A stretch of DNA of 47,446 bases from Methylococcales bacterium (GTDB taxonomy: Bacteria; Pseudomonadota; Gammaproteobacteria; Methylococcales; Methylomonadaceae). The position numbers and the translations under genes were made by a program. The stretch covers positions 1-47,446 of the forward strand of contig JAPLRR010000085.1 in the NCBI GenBank assembly GCA_026399075.1, read 5' to 3'. The notes under the pieces are model-generated. The model saw only the letters and a list, made by a program, of their open reading frames with translations, was not told where the DNA came from and ran no database searches. Shown piece by piece: positions 16,123-24,790 of the stretch (the first letter of the stretch is position 1; the number at the start of each line of letters is the position of its first letter).

Positions 16123-17466
16123 ATGTTCGATAAAATAGTCATCGCCAATCGTGGCGAAATAGCCCTACGTATTTTACGCGCCTGTAGGGAATTGGGCGTT
16201 AAAGTGGTCGCTGTCCATTCAGAAGCAGACCGTGACCTCAAGCATGTGCGCCTTGCTGATGAATCGGTGTGCATAGGCCCAGCGGCATCTGCTGACAGCT
16301 ACTTAAACATCCCCGCCATTATCAGCGCGGCTGAAGTGACCGATGCCGAAGCCATCCACCCTGGTTATGGCTTTTTGTCAGAAAATGCCGATTTTTCTGA
16401 AAAAGTGAAGCAAAGCGGTTTTGTTTTCATCGGCCCCAATGCCGAAACCATCCGCATGATGGGCGATAAAATTTCTGCCAAAAACGCCATGATGGCCGCA
16501 GGCATCCCTTGCGTCCCCGGCAATAATGACCCCCTGTCTGACGATGACCATAAAAACTTGCGCATGGCCCATGAGATTGGCTATCCGGTTATTATTAAAG
16601 CCGCAGGCGGTGGTGGTGGCCGCGGGATGCGTACCGTGCATACCGAATCAGCCCTAATCAACGCCATTGCCATGACCAAAGCCGAAGCAGCCAGTGCTTT
16701 TGGCAACCCAACGGTCTACATGGAAAAATTTTTGGAAGACCCAAGGCACATTGAGTTTCAGGTGATGGCCGATGCCCATGGCCATGCCATCCATTTGGGT
16801 GAACGCGATTGCTCAATGCAGCGCCGCCATCAAAAAGTGGTTGAAGAAGCGCCAGCACCCGGCATCACGGAATTACAACGGAAAACCATCGGCGAACGTT
16901 GCGCCAAGGCGTGCATTGACATTGGTTATTTAGGCGCTGGCACGTTTGAATTTTTGTATGAAAAAGGGGAGTTCTTTTTTATCGAAATGAACACCCGTGT
17001 CCAAGTTGAACATCCGGTCACTGAAATGATCACCGGCTTTGATATTGTTAAGGAACAGTTGCGCATTGCCGCAGGCGAACCTTTATCGATTACCCAAGAC
17101 CAGGTCAGGATCACAGGCCATGCCATTGAATGCCGCTTAAATGCCGAAGACCCCAGGACGTTTATGCCCTGCCCTGGCACAATTGAGCAATTCCACATGC
17201 CCGGCGGCCCAGGCATACGCTGTGAAACCCATATTTATAACGGCTATAAAGTACCGCCATATTATGATTCCATGATAGGCAAACTGATTGCCCACGGCGA
17301 CGACCGCAAAAGTGCCATCGCCCGCATGAATACGGCTTTGAGCGAAATCATCATCGACGGCATTAAAACTAACATCCCGTTACAGCAGGACATTATGAAT
17401 GACAGCGCTTTTGCCCTAGGTGAACAGAACATCCATTATCTGGAAAAGAAGTTGGGCATGGGTTAA
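16123..17466 (+). CDS. accC: Biotin carboxylase subunit of acetyl-CoA carboxylase
   Basis: 447 aa, the usual length. The start [17 protein letters not shown] and the ATP-grasp core with the glycine loop [11 protein letters not shown] are typical. The catalytic region [11 protein letters not shown] and metal-binding [17 protein letters not shown] are intact. It carboxylates the biotin on AccB using ATP and bicarbonate. In many relatives prmA follows directly; here 1.87 kb intervenes before the likely prmA start. Confidence 0.96.
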   Translation: MFDKIVIANRGEIALRILRACRELGVKVVAVHSEADRDLKHVRLADESVCIGPAASADSYLNIPAIISAAEVTDAEAIHPGYGFLSENADFSEKVKQSGFVFIGPNAETIRMMGDKISAKNAMMAAGIPCVPGNNDPLSDDDHKNLRMAHEIGYPVIIKAAGGGGGRGMRTVHTESALINAIAMTKAEAASAFGNPTVYMEKFLEDPRHIEFQVMADAHGHAIHLGERDCSMQRRHQKVVEEAPAPGITELQRKTIGERCAKACIDIGYLGAGTFEFLYEKGEFFFIEMNTRVQVEHPVTEMITGFDIVKEQLRIAAGEPLSITQDQVRITGHAIECRLNAEDPRTFMPCPGTIEQFHMPGGPGIRCETHIYNGYKVPPYYDSMIGKLIAHGDDRKSAIARMNTALSEIIIDGIKTNIPLQQDIMNDSAFALGEQNIHYLEKKLGMG

Positions 17467-17577
17467 GGCAATAAAAAAAACCAAGGCTAGGGCGGGGCAA
17501 AAATATCAGGCCGTGAAGAGCCTTCCCCCTGAGAATATAAAGATTTGTGTAGGAAGGTGTTAGCTTCGAAAACGGGG

Positions 17578-17823
17578 CTAAAACCTTCCCAATACCCCAA
17601 AATAATAACTTACAAAACACAAAAACATCCATAATACGTCCCCATTCGCTACAGCCCCCTTAAACGTCCAAAATGCAATACAAGCTACCGCCCATAAACC
17701 CGCCCACAGTGGCAGACCTGGCCGTTTGACAAGAACTACTAACCAATTTTCTAGTCACTTGGCATCGCCCATGCGTAAACGCCCCCATGAAATTAATAAA
17801 ACCCACAAATTGAGTGTTGTTAA
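17578..17823 (-). pseudogene. Possible remnant of a small membrane protein
   Basis: On the minus strand a frame reads NLWVLLISWGRLRMGDAK, an in-frame TGA at 17755-17757, then LENWLVVLVKRPGLPLWAGL and further hydrophobic, Trp/Phe-rich codons, ending GVLGRF at TAG 17578-17580. The composition is like a membrane protein across the internal stop, and no good start codon is present. This suggests a decayed gene fragment; family not recognised. It lies in the segment separating accC from the acyltransferase. Confidence 0.3.
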
Positions 17824-18024
17824 TTATTGTGCCAAGGGATACCTAAGCGTAAATTATCGACTATACTAGGGAGAAGCAGTAGCGTAAAAACTCAGGAGTG
17901 CGCATGGAATATCCACGCTACCATTAAATTTATGGTTTGTGTTGGTGCTGTAAGTGCGGATTTATACGCACTTACAATAACAATTTCTTGCTTAACTGGT
18001 AGTGATGGAACACCCTAGGTACTT

Positions 18025-18070
18025 GGTAGGGACGACGAATTCGCCGTGGGCGGGTTTTTCCCACCCTACC
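18025..18070. repeat. GTAGGG-type inverted repeat element
   Basis: GGTAGGGACGACGAATTCGC begins a unit that ends CCCACCCTACC, so the ends can pair. A related unit lies at 22959-23003. The rest of 17824-18215 has no supportable gene; a short frame at 17827-18018 has no ribosome site or recognisable sequence. Confidence 0.45.
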
Positions 18071-18215
18071 CTACCCCGTGTTTTTTTAGCGACATTAGGG
18101 TTATGCACCTTCCTTAGTGCTACTGAAACTTAGCCGACATTAATCACTTTATTTTCTTAAGGTGGTGTTGGGCACACGCCACCAAACATTCTTTGAAGCT
18201 AAAAATTGAGGTCAG

Positions 18216-19196
18216 ATGTTTTTATCATATATCCATAATTTTCGGGGAATTGCGATTTTATATATAGTTGCAGGGCATAGTATTTCTGCCTTCAACTGGG
18301 AACAAAGCCCTGTGCAGGGAAGATTAACCAGAATGCTGCTAGAAAATGGGACAGTATTTTTTGTCTTTATTGCGGGCTATTTGTTCCAATACCTATCTTA
18401 CAAATACGTCCCCAAAAAATATTTTCTTTCAAAATTAAGCACGGTTGTATTACCTTATTTATTGGTGTCGATACCGGCTATCGTCACCTTCGTTTTTTTT
18501 CAGGAACGGGAATCACTATGGCCAGGATTTTATGACAATCCCCGTTGGCTACAAATCATCTATTTTTACCTCACGGGTTTACATTTGGCACCCTTATGGT
18601 TTATCCCGATGATTTGTTTGTTTTACTGTATCTCCCCCTTACTTTTGTTAATGGACAGGTATAGTTGGACTTACTTGCTGCTCCCGGTGTTGGTCATCGT
18701 GTCCTGCCATGTGCCTAGGGGTAATATTTTTGAATCGTTTGTCCATTTCTTTTCCGTTTATTTTTTCGGCATGTTTTTAAGCCACTACCGGGTGGTGGTC
18801 AACGAACACTTAACTAAGCCCTTGGTTTTGTCACTATTGATATTTGATTTTTTTGCCTTGGTGTATATAGAGTACTTTTTAGCAGATGATCCGTACATTA
18901 ACCTTATCAGAAAACTATTCGTCTGCTGCCTTTTTATAGGACTGTTAGTAAAATTCAACATAAGCAACAAAATCCTGGAGTTATTGGCCAAAGAAAGCTT
19001 TGGCATATTTTTCATCCACTCTTATGTCATATCATCGATTAAGATTGCAGAACAACATTTCCTTGGTCAATATTTAGAAGGAAGTCTTGTCGCTTTTATT
19101 TTTTTTATCATGATCGTATTATTAAGCTGCATGGCAATTATAGGCCTCATCAAAAAACTATTTGCCGCCAACAGCAAATATTTAATCGGCTGTTAA
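18216..19196 (+). CDS. Acyltransferase-3 family membrane protein
   Basis: 326 aa with about ten hydrophobic helices. The N-terminus MFLSYIHNFRGIAILYIVAG, with the HS right after, contains the family's conserved Arg and His (FRG and AGHS). NGTVFFVFIAGYLFQ is the next family signature. Such enzymes O-acylate (often acetylate) sugars in surface polysaccharide, lipid or glycan at the cytoplasmic membrane. A ribosome site GAGG precedes the ATG. It is markedly AT-richer than accC and prmA and has no other carbohydrate gene beside it. This suggests insertion by transfer between two genes that are normally adjacent. Confidence 0.82.
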   Translation: MFLSYIHNFRGIAILYIVAGHSISAFNWEQSPVQGRLTRMLLENGTVFFVFIAGYLFQYLSYKYVPKKYFLSKLSTVVLPYLLVSIPAIVTFVFFQERESLWPGFYDNPRWLQIIYFYLTGLHLAPLWFIPMICLFYCISPLLLLMDRYSWTYLLLPVLVIVSCHVPRGNIFESFVHFFSVYFFGMFLSHYRVVVNEHLTKPLVLSLLIFDFFALVYIEYFLADDPYINLIRKLFVCCLFIGLLVKFNISNKILELLAKESFGIFFIHSYVISSIKIAEQHFLGQYLEGSLVAFIFFIMIVLLSCMAIIGLIKKLFAANSKYLIGC

Positions 19197-19331
19197 TCCT
19201 TGGCTTAAATCGGTATTTGGCTAAACCAGCCCAACACCATTAGCGGCAGGAAAGCCGTGCAGGTGATGGCTGCAAACCATCACCACCAACTGAAGCATCA
19301 TCACATCCACCCCTTGAACACACTACCCCAA

Positions 19332-20210
19332 ATGGCCTGGCATCAACTATCTGTAATCACCAATGAAAACACCGCACCCAAACTGGCAGATTTTTTCAGC
19401 CATTTAGGTGCGGTTTCTGTCACTTATATGGATGCCGAAGACGAACCTGTTTACGAACCCGCCATCGGTGAAACCAAAATCTGGAGCAACACCCAAGTTA
19501 TTGCCCTTTATGAACTGGATGCCGACCCTGGGCAAATAAAATCCCTAGTTTTACAGAAGTTTAACAATACCGACCTACATGATTGGCAGCTTGAAGCAGT
19601 GGATGACCAAGAATGGGAACGCGCATGGATGGAGCATTATAAGCCGATGAAATTTGCCGATAGGCTATGGGTTTGCCCCACCGACCAAGAGCGCTATGAA
19701 CCCAATACCGTTTGCCTAACCTTAGACCCAGGCCTCGCTTTTGGTACCGGCACCCATCCGACTACGGCATTATGCTTGGAATGGCTAGCCAGCCATGAGG
19801 TAAAGGACAAAACCATCATTGATTACGGCTGCGGCTCCGGCATCCTGGCCGTAGCCGCCATTTTACTGGGCGGAGATTGTGCACATGCCGTGGATATTGA
19901 TCCCCAAGCCATTACGGCGACCCAAAGCAATGCCTTAAAAAATAAAGTCCAAGATAAAATAAACTGTTATTTACCTGAGCAATTCAGCCCTTTTCAGGCG
20001 GACATCGTCTTGGCCAATATTCTGGCAAAGCCGTTAATCGACATGGCAGGACAAATTGCCGACCTAGTGGCTCCTGGTGGCCAGTTGGTGCTATCGGGCA
20101 TCCTCTACGAACAAGCCGAAGCCGTCATTAGCGCTTACCAACCCTACATCAATTTTAGGCCATTGACCCAGCAGGAAGATTGGATCAGGCTAGAGGGCAT
20201 CAAGCAGTAA
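19332..20210 (+). CDS. prmA: Ribosomal protein L11 methyltransferase
   Basis: 292 aa from the ATG at 19332, giving the family start MAWHQLSVITNENT and matching the usual ~293 aa. The frame extends upstream to 19257 with a His-rich segment that is probably not part of the enzyme. An N-terminal L11-binding domain is followed by the SAM fold: TIIDYGCGSGILAVAAILLG and the catalytic-loop region ADIVLANILAKPL. It trimethylates ribosomal protein L11. No strong ribosome site is seen before 19332, whereas AGGA precedes 19257, so the start is not fully settled. Confidence 0.9.
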   Translation: MAWHQLSVITNENTAPKLADFFSHLGAVSVTYMDAEDEPVYEPAIGETKIWSNTQVIALYELDADPGQIKSLVLQKFNNTDLHDWQLEAVDDQEWERAWMEHYKPMKFADRLWVCPTDQERYEPNTVCLTLDPGLAFGTGTHPTTALCLEWLASHEVKDKTIIDYGCGSGILAVAAILLGGDCAHAVDIDPQAITATQSNALKNKVQDKINCYLPEQFSPFQADIVLANILAKPLIDMAGQIADLVAPGGQLVLSGILYEQAEAVISAYQPYINFRPLTQQEDWIRLEGIKQ

Positions 20211-20216
20211 CTGGCC

Positions 20217-20873
20217 ATGTATACCCAATGCCCGAAATGTGAAACCATACAGCCGATCTCCCTTGCAAAAATCCGCAAAGGCCGGGGCATGATACAATGC
20301 AACCATTGCGCCTCCTTGTTTGATGCACTGGAACGGCTTAGCGAAACAACTGTAATTAATTTGTCCGAACAACAGCAAGCAAACAGCTTGCCTTGGCAAG
20401 AAGACAAGGATTCCAGCCCAGTTGATTGGCGCGTCGGGCTGATTGTTGGCAGCTTATTACTGGTTGCCCAGCTCATTTACTTTGAAGGCCATGGGCTTAG
20501 CCAAAACCCCAGCACCCGCCCTGCCCTGATGACGTTTTGCCAGCTAGTGGGAAGCCATCTTCCCACTTACCGAAACCTTAATGAATTTGTCGTGCTACAG
20601 GGTTCTTTTACCCCTTTGCCCAACCAAAACTATACTTTTAAACTGGTGTTTAGCAATCAAGCGGTTTTTCCACAAGCCTACCCCAGCATCAAATTGAGTT
20701 TACAAGACTATAATGGCATTGAGTTTGCCAACCGCATTTTCAGCCCCCAAGACTACCTATCGGAGAATGAAGCTGCCAATCTTATGGCAGCTGATGCCAC
20801 AACTGAAGTCAGCTTGGACATAGCCGCCCCAAAATCAAGTATTGGCGGTTCCACTTTTGACCTTATTTATTAG
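20217..20873 (+). CDS. DUF3426 zinc-ribbon membrane protein
   Basis: 218 aa. The N-terminal MJ0042-type zinc ribbon is QCPKCETIQP with QCNHCASLFD, giving two CxxC knuckles about 20 residues apart. A linker and one membrane helix (about 75-92, VGLIVGSLLLVAQLIYF) lead to an extracytoplasmic DUF3426 domain. It begins 6 nt after prmA, an order common in gammaproteobacteria. Function unknown. Confidence 0.85.
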   Translation: MYTQCPKCETIQPISLAKIRKGRGMIQCNHCASLFDALERLSETTVINLSEQQQANSLPWQEDKDSSPVDWRVGLIVGSLLLVAQLIYFEGHGLSQNPSTRPALMTFCQLVGSHLPTYRNLNEFVVLQGSFTPLPNQNYTFKLVFSNQAVFPQAYPSIKLSLQDYNGIEFANRIFSPQDYLSENEAANLMAADATTEVSLDIAAPKSSIGGSTFDLIY

Positions 20874-20958
20874 AATGGTGGTAGCCAAGCCTGTTTGAAA
20901 ACCCAGTTTTGGCCCGCACCCTACCGCAAATATAACGTATAACTAACCACACATTGCT

Positions 20959-22155
20959 ATGTCACAAGCTGAACTATATTTAAAAAAGAATGAAGACAAA
21001 CGTCTACGCAAAGGCCATCTCTGGGTATTTAGCAATGAAGTGGACACCAAGCGCTCGCCGCTGGAACAGTTCACGGCAGGTGATCTGGTACAGGTTAAAA
21101 GTGATGACGGTAAAACCCTAGGGACGGCTTATGTGAATCCGCAAACCCTTATTTGCGCCCGTTTGCTGTCACGCAAGCCTAATGTAAGCTGCGGCGCCAA
21201 TTTTTTTAAAGAGCGTTTATCCACCGCGCTGGCCTTACGTGAAAACCTTTTTGACCAGCCCTATTACCGCCTAGTTTTTGGCGAAAGTGATGGCTTGCCG
21301 GGGTTAGTTATAGACCGTTTCGGCCCTGTTTTATCAGTACAAATCACCACGGCAGGTATAGAACTGCGCAAAGCCACGCTGATTGCCGCGTTACTTGAAT
21401 TATTAAACCCAGCGGCCATCATCCTAAAAAATGACAACAGCCAACGCCAGCTGGAAGGCTTAAGCTTAGAATCTGAAGTCGCTTATGGCCAGATCCCGGA
21501 AACCCTGATCATAGAAGAAAATGGCGCGCGCTTTAAGGTGGATATAATGGACGGCCAAAAAACTGGCTGGTTTTATGACCACCGCAGCAGCCGCGCACTA
21601 TTAGCAACGATAGCAAAAAACAAGCGGGTATTGGATTTGTTTTCTTACACCGGTGCCTGGGGCATCCCTGCTGCCATCGCCGGGGCGGCTGAAGTCGTTT
21701 GTGTCGATGCCTCTGAGGGCGCGCTAGCCCTAGCCAAAGACAATGCGGTACTAAACCGGGTTGAAGACAAAATGGACTTCATCCGCAGTGATGTTTTTGA
21801 GTTTTTAAAGCAGGCCCGCCAAGAAAACCAGCTTTATGATATAATTGTGCTTGATCCACCTGCATTAATTAAACGCAAAAAAGATTTTAAACAAGGTTAC
21901 GAAGCCTATCGGCGACTCAACCAACTTGCCTTGCAGGTTTTATCCAAAAACGGCATATTGGTTTCAGCGTCTTGCTCCTATCACCTTAGCCGGGAAAATC
22001 TGCATGAAATTTTACGGGCTTCAGGGCGGCACATTGATCGGCATCTGGTGTTTTTTGCCAGTGGTGGGCAAGGCCCAGACCATCCTATCGAGCCCGCTTC
22101 ACCTGAAACCGAGTATTTAAAAACCTTTTTTTGCTCGGTTTCGTCTAGCCTATAA
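20959..22155 (+). CDS. rlmI: 23S rRNA (cytosine(1962)-C5)-methyltransferase
   Basis: 398 aa, same size as E. coli RlmI (396). An N-terminal PUA domain (LRKGHLWVFSNEV) precedes the SAM fold: RVLDLFSYTGAWGIPAAIAG, VVCVDASEGAL and the DPPALIKRKKDF motif. The catalytic Cys is in SASCSYHLS. The protein methylates C1962 of 23S rRNA. It stands alone with 85 bp upstream. Confidence 0.93.
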   Translation: MSQAELYLKKNEDKRLRKGHLWVFSNEVDTKRSPLEQFTAGDLVQVKSDDGKTLGTAYVNPQTLICARLLSRKPNVSCGANFFKERLSTALALRENLFDQPYYRLVFGESDGLPGLVIDRFGPVLSVQITTAGIELRKATLIAALLELLNPAAIILKNDNSQRQLEGLSLESEVAYGQIPETLIIEENGARFKVDIMDGQKTGWFYDHRSSRALLATIAKNKRVLDLFSYTGAWGIPAAIAGAAEVVCVDASEGALALAKDNAVLNRVEDKMDFIRSDVFEFLKQARQENQLYDIIVLDPPALIKRKKDFKQGYEAYRRLNQLALQVLSKNGILVSASCSYHLSRENLHEILRASGRHIDRHLVFFASGGQGPDHPIEPASPETEYLKTFFCSVSSSL

Positions 22156-22366
22156 AACCATTGAGACAATGTCACACCCATTATAAAATATCTTAGCCCT
22201 TGTTTTCTTATGGCCAACAAGCGGTTTTAGTACGCAACATCCAGCATCCCTAATGGGCTAACACACTTTTGCTGAGCGGCTAACCCCAGCATTTACCAGC
22301 TGCTTGATAAATACCAAGCAACACCTTCTAAGAACCATTACAAAAATAAATGAGGATATTTTAACT

Positions 22367-22894
22367 ATGAAAGCATGCGATTCCTGTTCAGGCCGGGCTG
22401 AAATTGGCAAAAACCACCAACAAGTGCCTGTCCTGCAAAGGGCGGTAGGTTTAGTTTTTGTCTACCTGCCAATACTGACTTTACCGTTTGTGTTTCTCAG
22501 CGCTTATCTCACTTACTACCATTTGCGCTTAATAGGTGGCAAAAACATTAAAACTTTGTCCGACTTCCTTCCGGACAGAAAAAGCCATCGTTATGACCTG
22601 AAAAACCAAATCACCATGGATGGTTCATTTAAAGCCAGTTTGGCCCAATCCAAGCTGTATTGGATCCTAAACTGCACATGGTACTGCCCTGTCAGTGTCG
22701 CAGTTTTTGAATGGCATGCATATATGGTCAAAATTGTCGAAAACTGGTGGTGCCCGTTCACCCATGAGAAAAAAGAAGGCTACAACAACGCCAAAATTGA
22801 CAAGTCATTCTGGCATATTTATCCAGAAGATGCCGCCAAGCTTGACCAAGCAGACCTTAACAACCCTATTTGGAATGAAGACGCCGATAAATAA
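22367..22894 (+). CDS. Membrane protein of unknown function
   Basis: 175 aa from the ATG at 22367, preceded by GAGG; an earlier in-frame start at 22304 has no ribosome site. The N-terminus has CDSCSG, a possible metal or redox pair. One hydrophobic hairpin covers about 27-55 (LVFVYLPILTLPFVFLSAYL), and the rest is polar, Trp-rich and acidic at the end. A second weak hydrophobic stretch carries CTWYCPVSVAVFEW. I do not recognise the family. Confidence 0.65.
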   Translation: MKACDSCSGRAEIGKNHQQVPVLQRAVGLVFVYLPILTLPFVFLSAYLTYYHLRLIGGKNIKTLSDFLPDRKSHRYDLKNQITMDGSFKASLAQSKLYWILNCTWYCPVSVAVFEWHAYMVKIVENWWCPFTHEKKEGYNNAKIDKSFWHIYPEDAAKLDQADLNNPIWNEDADK

Positions 22895-22958
22895 GCGGTA
22901 GGCGCGGAGTAACTAGGGATCTGGCATTAAGCAATTATCCTAGTGCTATCTGGCATTT

Positions 22959-23003
22959 GTAGGGGTAAACCTATTCGCCTTGGGCGGATAAATCCATCCC
23001 TAC
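22959..23003. repeat. GTAGGG-type inverted repeat element, second copy
   Basis: Begins GTAGGGGTAAACC, contains ATTCGCC and TGGGCGG like the unit at 18025-18070, and ends ATCCATCCCTAC. Confidence 0.45.
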
Positions 23004-23173
23004 CCAAGCTACCGGGTGTTTTTCAGCAGCACCAGTGTATATCCGGACTGTTCTGAATTCAGGACAAAATCAAACTTGGGCACCAGCAGAAACCCCTTAA
23101 CGGATACCTAGGCTTAACACTTTGCTATCCTCGTCGCTGACAAGGTAGCGGATTTTATTAAGCTATTTTTCAC

Positions 23174-23217
23174 CACGAAGGACACGAAGCTTTATATTTT
23201 TCTTCGTGCCCTTCGTG
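23174..23217. repeat. Inverted repeat CACGAAGGACACGAAG
   Basis: Arms 23174-23189 and 23202-23217 are complementary at 15 of 16 positions, with a 12-nt AT-rich loop. This CACGAAG-type palindrome is a common dispersed repeat and sits upstream of dusB. Confidence 0.6.
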
Positions 23218-23331
23218 TTCTTCCTGGTAATAAAAATTCCGAATACTATAGTTTCCCGGCCAACACCCCTCTTAATAAATGGGCGCTCCAAACGTCTGTT
23301 GAATTACTTTTTACCCAAAACTGGTAAGCCC

Positions 23332-24318
23332 ATGCAAATCGGCCCTTATAAACTCGAAAACAATCTGATTTTGGCACCTATGGCGGGTATTAGCGACCGA
23401 CCTTTCAGGGAGTTATGCAAACAATTTGGGGCGGGACTTGCCGTTTCTGAAATGGTCGCGTCGAACCCAGCCCTGCGCGAACACAAACGAACCTTGTTAA
23501 AAGCCGACCATAACGGTGAGTCGGGCCTGCGGTCGGTACAAATTTTAGGCACAGATCCCCAGCAGATGGCTGAGGCCGCCAAGTTTAACGCCAAGCGCGG
23601 CGCCCATATTATTGATATCAACATGGGCTGCCCAGCAAAAAAAGTCTGTTCCGTCGCAGCCGGATCCGCATTATTAAGGGATGAAGATCTCGTTAAAAAA
23701 ATTTTAGATGCCGTGGTTAATGCGGTCGATATTCCGGTCACGTTAAAGATACGCACAGGCTGGGACACGGAAAACCGCAATGCCGTTAAAATAGCCCAAA
23801 TTGCCGAACAGTCAGGGGTTGCTGCATTAACCTTGCATGGACGTACGCGGGCTTGCAAATTTAACGGCAGCGCTGAATACGAAACCATTAAGCAGGTTAA
23901 GCAAATTGTTAGCATGCCCATCATCGCCAATGGCGATATTGACTCGGCTGAAAAAGCCCGTTATGTCCTTGATACGACAGGCGCTGATGGCCTTATGATC
24001 GGTAGGGCGGCACAAGGTAATCCATGGCTTTTCAAACAAATCAGCTATTTTCTTAACACGGGGAAAGCTCTTGAAAAACCAACAACTTCGACTGTCAACA
24101 GCACACTTTTGACCCATCTCGACCAACTATATAGCTTCTATGGCAATGTCAGCGGTGTTAGAATAGCCAGAAAACACATCGCTTGGTATTTTAACCATCT
24201 AGGCCCGATAGCCCAGGACACAAAAAATAAAATCAACCAAGCAACCAGTCCAACACTACAACAAGCGCTGGTTAATTCCGCCTTTACCCTTTACTCAACC
24301 CACAGTGCTGCATCATGA
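23332..24318 (+). CDS. dusB: tRNA-dihydrouridine synthase B
   Basis: 328 aa from the ATG at 23332, giving the family start MQIGPYKLENNLILAPMAGI. Earlier in-frame codons run into the upstream repeat and are rejected. Catalytic Cys100 is in INMGCPAKKVC, and the FMN phosphate loop is GADGLMIGRAAQGNPWLF. The enzyme reduces uridine in the tRNA D-loop. The stop overlaps the fis start by 4 nt, as in the E. coli dusB-fis operon. Confidence 0.95.
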   Translation: MQIGPYKLENNLILAPMAGISDRPFRELCKQFGAGLAVSEMVASNPALREHKRTLLKADHNGESGLRSVQILGTDPQQMAEAAKFNAKRGAHIIDINMGCPAKKVCSVAAGSALLRDEDLVKKILDAVVNAVDIPVTLKIRTGWDTENRNAVKIAQIAEQSGVAALTLHGRTRACKFNGSAEYETIKQVKQIVSMPIIANGDIDSAEKARYVLDTTGADGLMIGRAAQGNPWLFKQISYFLNTGKALEKPTTSTVNSTLLTHLDQLYSFYGNVSGVRIARKHIAWYFNHLGPIAQDTKNKINQATSPTLQQALVNSAFTLYSTHSAAS

Positions 24319-24599
24319 ACGCATCCCAAAAAAGTGCTGAAATTATAAACATTGACAGTAAAAAAACAGCGCCATTGCCGTTGTCAGTGTATGTCAAACA
24401 AACAGTGGAGCTCTATCTATCGCAGTTAAGCGGCCATGATGCCGTTGGCTTACACGCCATGGTCATCAGCGAAGTTGAAAAGCCCTTGTTGGAGGCAACC
24501 TTGGAACACGCGGGCCATAATCAAACCAAAGCCGCCAAGGCATTGGGCCTGAGCCGTAGCACTTTACGCAAAAAATTGGAGCAATACGGGTTGTCATAG
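24315..24599 (+). CDS. fis: Nucleoid-associated DNA-binding protein Fis
   Basis: 94 aa (98 in E. coli). A flexible N-terminal part precedes a C-terminal helix-turn-helix of Fis type: GHNQTKAAKALGLSRSTLRK. Fis bends DNA and adjusts rRNA, tRNA and topology genes during growth. Translationally coupled to dusB by an ATGA overlap. The order dusB-fis-purH-purD is common in gammaproteobacteria. Confidence 0.95.
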   Translation: MNASQKSAEIINIDSKKTAPLPLSVYVKQTVELYLSQLSGHDAVGLHAMVISEVEKPLLEATLEHAGHNQTKAAKALGLSRSTLRKKLEQYGLS

Positions 24600-24790
24600 A
24601 TGCAGGGCATTGCACTAGCAATAATCATAGCCCCCAAGACCCAACCTAGAACCATGCCTACAGGGGCCGGATTCTTGTAGAACAATGCTGGCAATGGTCA
24701 ATATTCCTATAATCAAGCCATCTGTATGACGGCTAACAGCTGAACCCCCACCCATCATCCCAACAACCAAACCATTACAAAAAGGTCTGC

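Noticed and set aside
17827..18018. 63-residue plus-strand frame
   Set aside because: No ribosome site, no recognisable sequence, and it overlaps repeat-rich DNA.
22304..22366. Earlier start of the unknown membrane protein
   Set aside because: No ribosome site, whereas GAGG precedes the ATG at 22367.
23206..23331. Upstream extension of dusB
   Set aside because: It starts in an inverted repeat and adds residues absent from DusB proteins.
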